Source of the DNA: Chrysoporthe austroafricana
Lineage: Eukaryota; Ascomycota; Sordariomycetes; Diaporthales; Cryphonectriaceae
Reading direction: 5' to 3'
DNA length: 64,000 bases
Assembly: GCA_001051155.2 (NCBI GenBank)
Contig: JYIP02000004.1
Span: 4,148,383-4,212,382, forward strand
Under the pieces are notes generated by a model that saw only the letters and a list, made by a program, of their open reading frames with translations, searched no databases and was not told where the DNA came from. The translations under genes and the position numbers were made by a program. Positions 57,542 to 64,000 of the stretch are shown one piece after another. The stretch's first letter is position 1. The number at the start of each line of letters is the position of its first letter.

Positions 57542-59042
57542 CTGGCTGTAGTGGTGAGAAACGCTGACCACTGTCGGGAAAGCCTTGACCACGGTCGAGA
57601 GCTTGGACGATAGCAAATGGTGCGGCAGCAGGGTATCTCGCATTCATGAACAAAGCCGGGATAACTACTGGCAAAGTCAAGTGAATTGCAGTCCCCAGCT
57701 TATGTCGTACTATTTCTGGCTGAGAACGGTATATGCGCCACGTTCTGCTTTATGGCGAGCCAACTCCCTCCCCCCAGCGCCGGTGTGGCATAATTCGCCA
57801 GTGTGGTTAACTCTGGGCAGCGAGCAGTCCGAGCCCACCATGACGCTGCGGTGGGATACTCGTTTCCACCTCTTCAGCTAGCGATATTGATGCTATATTA
57901 AAATTTACCACAATTTAACCACCCACCTGTTGTCGAAATCCATACGAACAGCAGGACTGACAGGAAGAAGGTGCTCACCTCAGGCAGCAATTCAACACCT
58001 AGCTCTCTGGGTATGAAGGATCTCTTTTCTAGCTACTGCCCAGCATTTTGGCTGTCTTGACACAACCGTGCCATCTTCCTGTATATCATATATATATATA
58101 GGCCATGTGCGGTACCTGAGTGATAGGTGCTGAGAGTTGACATGTGACCACACCTGTCTGCCGCTCGCGAAGTGTCCAGGTCACCGGGCTGCAGCTGTGG
58201 GCTTGAGCATGTGCCTGAAATGCGACTAATGGGTATTGCTAGTGATGTGACTGCCTATCTGTCAGCGTTCGACGTGCGCCGTCTCGGTGTTTCCTGGTGG
58301 CGATGGATTTTAATATCCGCCCCGCGCTCATCCATGCTGGCGCTGTGAAGCTTGGAGGGGGTGTTTGGAGAAGAGGTCGAGAAGCGCGCGCTGCTACAGT
58401 GGCCCGTGGGTACTGCACGGTACGTACCCCTTCCCAAGGCGCCAAGAGCGCCAGCTGCGGAGACGACGGCATGCCCACCTCACCCCAAGCACACCTCACC
58501 TCAGCGACTTCCCACGCGACACAGTACCTTTTTATTTTCCTCCCCCCCCTCGGACGACCTCGCGCCCACGTGCCCGCAGAGGCTGAACAACACGTCCATT
58601 ACGTACTGTTTGATATCGGCCGGCCAAGGCCACTCGCTCGCCCGGCCCTGCGGAATCGAGACCTGACGGCGAATCGCTTCTGTTTCGAGGGGGTTGACGT
58701 GGGTTGGTGGTGGCATGGCATGGCCTGGCCGGGGCCCGCATTGCTCACGCCGTCGACCACTTGTTTCTGTCTCCTGTCCGCCGGCCACCCACACGAGCCC
58801 TCTTTGGCCACTCGGTTTCAAAACCCGCCTAGTGTTTGATGCACCTGGCCGAACGGCGAGAGACGACGGCCTCTTATAATTTGCGTCCTCCCATAGCGGT
58901 CCAGCCGGTGAACTACGTACGACCAGTGCTCTGTAGGTAGAGGCCTTGCTTTGCCCCCCTTCTGCCCTGAGAGACAAACCCCGGTTTCAACCTGTGCACG
59001 CAGCAGTTCCTAGCTCCAGATCAGACGCGTTAACAGGCAGCT
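57542..59042. other. 1.5 kb intergenic
   Basis: AT-richer near 57880-57930 and with an (AT)n run at about 58090-58100. Becomes GC-rich towards the VPS9 gene. No gene supported; an upstream noncoding or coding exon of the VPS9 gene cannot be excluded near 58940-59040. Confidence 0.45.
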
Positions 59043-61422
59043 ATGCTTTCCAGCTACACAGTCACCTGGAGAGGACCCTCCCCCATGGCCTCGCCGGGCC
59101 ACAGACCGAATCCCTTGAGGACAATAAAGTCCTTCACCAAGATAGAGAACAATGGCCCTCTCACCTCGCCTAGGCCTCAGAGGTCAGCCACGGTGAACGG
59201 CAGCCTGCCGAAGCTGGTCACGACCGGCGACGAGGTAGCTCCTCAGAAGATCGTGGAGGAGCCGGAGAGTGCCGACGCGTTCGAAAACAAACAGAACGAT
59301 GATACGCCCGTCGAACCCCAGCCGAGGGGCTCCGTCGACCTCGACGACCTGCCCATCGAGCTGATCAGCCTGACGGACAATTTTATCGAGTCTCTGTCCA
59401 CCAAGAGCCGACCAACGCCCCCGAACATCGACAATATTTCGCAGCTGTTTCAGGACTTCTACTATCAAGCTGCCACACACATAAATACACACATCTCAGC
59501 ACTCATCTCGAAGCATCGTCGTGAAACGTCCCCTCCACCCTCCGGCTCCTCGAAGGCATCGGCTGCAAGCTTGTTGAGAGCGAAGGCGGCGGCGATCGGC
59601 AAGGACAGGCAGAAGGCTGGCACGCCCAAGACGGAGCTGCCAGAGCAACAGATGATCACTGCCGACGAGATGACCGAGCGAAAGAGGAAGAGGAGGGCTA
59701 TAGAACAACAGCGCGGAGCTTTGGAGGAAGCTGTCGAGAGGCGATTGTGCGAGGGGATATACGCCAAGATATACCGTCACCGGTCCACTCAGGACGAAGC
59801 TCAGGACGACAAGCTGCGCTCCAAGACCGCAGCTCTGGCGGTCGTCGGGATCGGCCTGACCGACCTGGGTGTGCAGTTGACCGAGTCCTCCGAGCCACCA
59901 GAGGCACAGGCACAGAAGGCTGAGGAGGTTCGCAAGTGGCTGGACGGGGCGAGACAGGAGCTGATCGCCATGAACGAAAGTCGGTATCCGTTGGGAAAGC
60001 TAAACCACCTGAAGACTGCGCATAAGAGTATTGTGGACACACTTTCACACTTCCACCCATCATCGTCAGCTGATGAGATCATGCCCATGCTCATTTACAC
60101 GCTCATCACCCTCCCGCCCGCCAGTCTCAATGTCATAAGCGACTTGAGGTTCATACAGCGGTTTCGATGGGAGCTGAAGCTGGTAGGAGAGGCCGCTTAC
60201 TGTGTGACGAACCTGGAGGCGGCCATCAGTTTCCTCGAGACGGTAGATCTATCAACGTTGCGTTCAGACGAGGCACCTTCTGGGCCACCAAGATCCTCCA
60301 GCCCGCCTAGGGCCGAGACTTTCCCTCCCGCTTACTCCCCAACACTATCGACCACGACCAGCACGACAGCAGTGAGCGACTCAGCCCCGGCTGGCACGGT
60401 CCGAAAACCCTCGCCCTCACCGGCGAATAGACTCAAGGTCGCACAGGAACGCAACCGCCGCTTTAGCGATCTCGTCAACACACCTGCGCAGGCTCTTGGC
60501 GCCGCTAGCGACGTGGTCCGTAATACAGCCGATCAGGGTCTTAAGAACATCAGCAACAGCCTGGGCGATAGCTACAGAATGCTGATGGGTAGGCTCCGCG
60601 AGCCAGCCAATGCGGAGGTTGTGCTGCCCAAGACGCTTGAGGACGCGCGCAAGCTGATTGGCACTCCGCCTCTGGACGACGATGTCTCGGTCACTAGCTC
60701 GCAAAACCAGGATGACAACGCCACCACTACGACTGACTCTAGCGGGCGACGGCCGCGTGCTAAAGAGGATAAAGTGCTGGGCCTCATCTCCGGCCGGAAC
60801 AAGTCGTCTACGGTCCGCGATCACTCTGCGGACAGCTCGCGCAGCGTCGAGAGCGGCACGAAGAGGCTGTCTGGGCTTTTCGGCGGGGACGATGGTGCCT
60901 CCAGCAAGGAGAACAAGGCGCCCGGCGGCGGCGTCACGACGCCCAATCCGCTGACGGAGAGCATGCGGAATCTGAGCAACTCGTTGAACCCCATGGCCAA
61001 ATTCGCGAGCGGCGTGGGGATGGGAATCGGATCCTTCCGGCCATTTGGACGGACGCCGAGCCAGCCCGTCACGCCGCAAGCCACGACTGTATCCGAGTCG
61101 GTCAAGTCCGGGTCGGAGGGGGCGGAGGGGGTTGATTTGGCTACGGTAAGACTTACCCCTCCCGCAGTGCTCACCCGAACCACCACGCGTGATGACATAA
61201 GGTGGAGTGAAACACCAGAAGCTGACGGCGACCAAGCAGGCCTTCCCCGACCTGGCGGCCAACCTTCCGCCCAAGGAGACGCCCAAGATCAGCCCGCCCA
61301 TCAAGCGCTTCATGGAGATGCAGAACCCGGCGGACCTGCGCATCGCGGAGGTCCTGGAGCTGCTGCGGGACTATCGGCGACTAGCGGGCGCCCTCAAGGA
61401 GATGGACGCTTTCAAGGAGTGA
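59043..61422 (+). CDS. VPS9-domain protein, predicted Rab5-type GEF (Muk1-like)
   Basis: Exons 59043-61145 and 61219-61422 give 768 residues; the intron is GTAAGA..CAG. The VPS9 domain covers about residues 300-405: LGKLNHLKTAHKSIVDTLSH, then SADEIMPMLIYTLITLPPAS with the conserved Asp and Tyr, LRFIQRFRWE, and CVTNLEAAISFLETVDL. These domains exchange GDP for GTP on Rab5/Vps21 GTPases at endosomes. A helical bundle precedes it (ALEEAVERRLCEGIYAKIYR). No CUE ubiquitin-binding domain follows, so it is Muk1-like rather than Vps9 itself. The C-terminal third is Ser/Pro-rich and probably disordered, ending in a conserved-looking helix (LRIAEVLELLRDYRRLAGAL). ATG 59085 is an alternative start in a better context. 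The gene ends about 70 bp before the second assembly gap. Confidence 0.88.
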
Positions 61423-62627
61423 AAGCCCCACCCCCTCCTTTTCTTTTTTTTTTTTTGTCTTTTTTTTTTTCGCTTTCCCCTCTCTCTGCNGGGGGGGGGG
61501 GGGGGGGGGGCGGGGGGGGGGGGGTGGGGGGGGGGGGGGGCCCCCCCCCCCCCTTTTTTTTTTTTTTTTTGTCTTTTTTTTTTTGGTTCTCCCTTGTCAC
61601 TGCTGCGTGCTGAAGGAAGAGAAGATGGCTGCGCCAAGATGGGGCAAGCTGACGGTCGTCTTCGGGAGAAACGAGACGAGACGGACGGTGGACTTGTTCT
61701 GAAATAGATTTATAGACGGGCGGACGGACTGCGTTGTTCTTTTTGGGCTAGCATACTGGGCGGGCACAGGGCGTTTCGTTCGGCTTTTTGTTATCTTTCC
61801 TTTTCTTTTTTTTTCCTACCTACTCTCTCCTTTCCTTTTTATCTGTTCGTTGTCGTACTTGCTCTTCACAGCATGGTGCATTGGATCGGAGATTTGGGAT
61901 CGGGACTCGACGGTATACGGGAACTATCTACCCTCGAACTATGTTTGGATTTTAGACCGCGCGAGCCCAACAGGATCGGACCCGCAGCTTGTACGAGATC
62001 TGACGAAAGAGACTGGTTGCGAAACAGAGCGGGGCAACAAATTCAGTTTGATCTGATTGGTATTTGTCCATTCTCCTATAGAGTAGTAACGCCTATCTGG
62101 ATATCGATTCCCAGTGGTGCCAGAGCCCCCCTCTCCCCTTGCTTCCTTCAAAACTGCTACGACCGAGCCCCTTTCTCACGAGGGATAAGTAGCATAGGTC
62201 TCGTCTCGTGCGCAGCAGCATACATAGCGGCGACGTGTCCGCTAGACCGTGGCACCCTCGGTGTTCTCCATACTAGGCTTCCCCTTGCCGTTGGAGCTAT
62301 CAGTGGCAGGTGGTGTTGCCCGGTTTATGGGCACTACCATCTTCTTCGGAGTGGCCCTATATAGTTTTATGGTATTATGTCGTCTGGCTGTTGCCTCTCG
62401 TCCAGTCTGGTGCTAATGCAAGCGAGGCGGTGCAAATCTCTTGCGCTGGTGTGCGTTTCAGCAATCTGGTCTTTTGTGTGTGTGTGTAGCCATGAGTCTG
62501 TGGGAGGCGGGTTGCTTGAGGACCCGTCTTGGTGTCCCGATCGCCGGGTCATCCGCGGCCCGAATGGCATTCGTCTTCGAGCCCTTCACCTCCTAAACCA
62601 ACGGATGAATGCATGGTGTTCACCCGC
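61423..62627. other. intergenic with assembly gap (N at 61490)
   Basis: A T-GTC-T homopolymer motif occurs at about 61440-61470 and again at about 61550-61584, on either side of an N followed by more than 40 G and then a C run. This looks like two overlapping contig ends left uncollapsed. The rest (61600-62627) holds the two convergent 3' flanks and no gene I can support. Confidence 0.7.
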
Positions 62628-64000
62628 TCAGTGCACCCCATTCGTCTTCCCGTCCTCGGCGCGCGGGCTCCCCGAACCGTTCGTCGCGTCGCTCAGCGGC
62701 GCCTTGGTCGGGCTCGACCGGCCCGACGCCGCGCCCGTCGACGCGGGCCCGACGCGGCCGTCGGAGATCAGCCGGTCCATGAAGGCGATGTAGTCGTACT
62801 GCGGCTGGCCGCGGTCCGCCTGCATGTCGGGCCCCGTGTGCGGGGGGATGATCTCGACCAGCTTGTCGATGACCTCGTCCGGCACGAGGGAGTGCCGGAG
62901 GTCCATCTCCGTGACGTAGGGCTTGCCGTCGGCGACCTCCCGGAAGGACTGGAAGACCTGCTCCGCCGTGTTCTGGTCCTCGGTGACGTCGACCATGAAG
63001 CGGATGAACTGCTCGAAGGAGACGCGGTCGCGGCCCGCAGAGGCCTCGACGAAGTACTCGTGCATCTCATCCTCGGAGAAGACCAGGCCCAGGGAGGCTA
63101 GCGCTGCGCTAAACTCTATCTCTTGCAGGTTGTTGGAGTCGTCGCGGTCGAAGTAACGGAATACGGACTCAAACTCCTCGAGCTGGATGGGCGTGAGGTT
63201 GGTCATGCTGCGTGCCACCATCTGGTTGTCGAGGAAGGCCAGCTTCTTGGATATGGAGGACTGCACCAGCGACAGCTCGTAACACAGCTCGTCGTAGGTA
63301 TAGGTCGTGAAGTCATTCTCCTCGATGTTGGCCTCCTGGCACTTAGCGTCGACCTCGGCGATCTTGACGAGGTAGGCGTCCATCGGTGGCAGGTTGTCGC
63401 TCAGCTTGCGCACGTGGTGAAGCTGGTCCTCCACGTCGCCTTCCAGCCCTGATATGGCCAGCTGCATGGTGTTGAGGGCCATAGCGAAATCGTTGGCCTT
63501 TTCGGCAAAAGACTTGCGGAGGGCGTTTTTGATGCTGTCCACAGTGGTTAGTGTTGGCCTCCCGGGTATTGTGCACCGGACATCGGACTTACTCCCTTAT
63601 GGTCTCGTTTATCAGTTGGCCCCGGGCCATCTCTACGCTAGAGAGCTTTGCCCATTCCTTATCCAGGTTCTCCAGGCTCAACTCGGCCGGTGGTTCATAG
63701 GGCCTCAGCCTGTAGGTTCCCAACTTTGTCTTGATGTTGCCGAGCAGTGTCGCCAGCTCGCTCTTCTCCGCGACCCATTCCCTCTTCTTGCCCCTCTTGT
63801 AGCCCGAGAACTCCATCGCCTGGGCCTTGGCGTCTGCATAGGTGCCCTCGAACTTAGCCGTCTGCCAGCCCTCAACCTGCTCACGGATGGCCGCGAGAAG
63901 CGCCGCCATCCGTCTTTCGTACGCGCTCTGCATCTCCCACGCGCCCTGCATGTTGTTGACGAACTTCTCGACCCGCCGCCCGGCGTTCTCGACCTTCTCC
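62628..64000 (-). CDS. alpha-actinin, C-terminal part (runs off the window)
   Basis: Exons complement(63593 to beyond 64000) and complement(62628-63534) give 438 residues of the C-terminus; the intron is GTAAGT..CAG with a CTAAC branch site. The visible part begins in a spectrin-like helical repeat (ENAGRRVEKFVNNMQGAWEM, MAALLAAIREQVEGWQTAKF, LGNIKTKLGTYRL). It continues through INETIRDIKNALRKSFAEKA into EF-hand-like helices (FESVFRYFDRDDSNNLQEIE, then a second pair around FEQFIRFMVDVTEDQ) and the Ca-insensitive EF-hand module of alpha-actinin. The N-terminal actin-binding calponin-homology domains must lie outside the window. Known role: an antiparallel dimer that cross-links actin at the septal ring in fungi. 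The first EF loop (DRDDSNNLQEIE) keeps most calcium-binding positions. The tail is a short Ser/Gly-rich extension. Confidence 0.93.

Overview
The window is nuclear DNA from a filamentous ascomycete (Pezizomycotina, most likely Sordariomycetes). The evidence is short 42-217 nt spliceosomal introns with GTAAGT/GTATGT-like donors and CTAAC/CTGAC branch sites, strongly GC-biased third codon positions, and family content that includes a HET-domain gene, a Zn2Cys6 regulator, DUF1996, GH43 and fungal alpha-actinin. I annotate fifteen protein genes (one cut off at the right edge, one with an unresolved 5' end) and one tRNA. I found no complete transposon, CRISPR array or rRNA.

Left part (0-13 kb): a small hypothetical gene, the YEATS-domain factor TAF14, a 1076-residue zinc-cluster transcription factor, an intronless conserved fungal protein, and a tRNA-Met whose A1:U72 pair and AUCGAAA T loop mark it as the initiator. 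A pair of identical 24-bp palindromes follows the tRNA.

Middle (13-36 kb): a DUF4203-type multi-pass membrane protein with a very long cytosolic tail (minus strand), a 4.8 kb stretch without recognisable genes, a small-subunit catalase-like gene with a changed distal haem pocket, a minus-strand predicted membrane/coiled-coil protein, a low-complexity tract containing an assembly gap, an Erf4/GOLGA7-family gene (Ras palmitoyltransferase subunit), and an SLC10A7/RCH1-type carrier.

Right part (37-64 kb) is less GC-biased. It holds a membrane-anchored amidohydrolase that looks like a tandem duplication with a dead second half, a secreted DUF1996 protein, a secreted GH43 hydrolase with a GC-AG intron, an organic-solute-transporter alpha gene (minus), a HET-domain gene and an ankyrin-repeat gene in divergent orientation, a VPS9-domain Rab GEF, and the C-terminal end of alpha-actinin (minus). 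The genes are mostly independent housekeeping or accessory functions. The only pairs with suggestive linkage are HET/ankyrin (shared 510-bp promoter) and the loosely clustered secretory or cell-surface genes at 37-50 kb.

Two single-N gaps (29389 and 61490) are flanked by homopolymers and by duplicated flanking sequence (inverted at the first, direct at the second). They look like assembly artefacts. Exon coordinates were derived by eye from splice signals and reading frame; no database search was possible.
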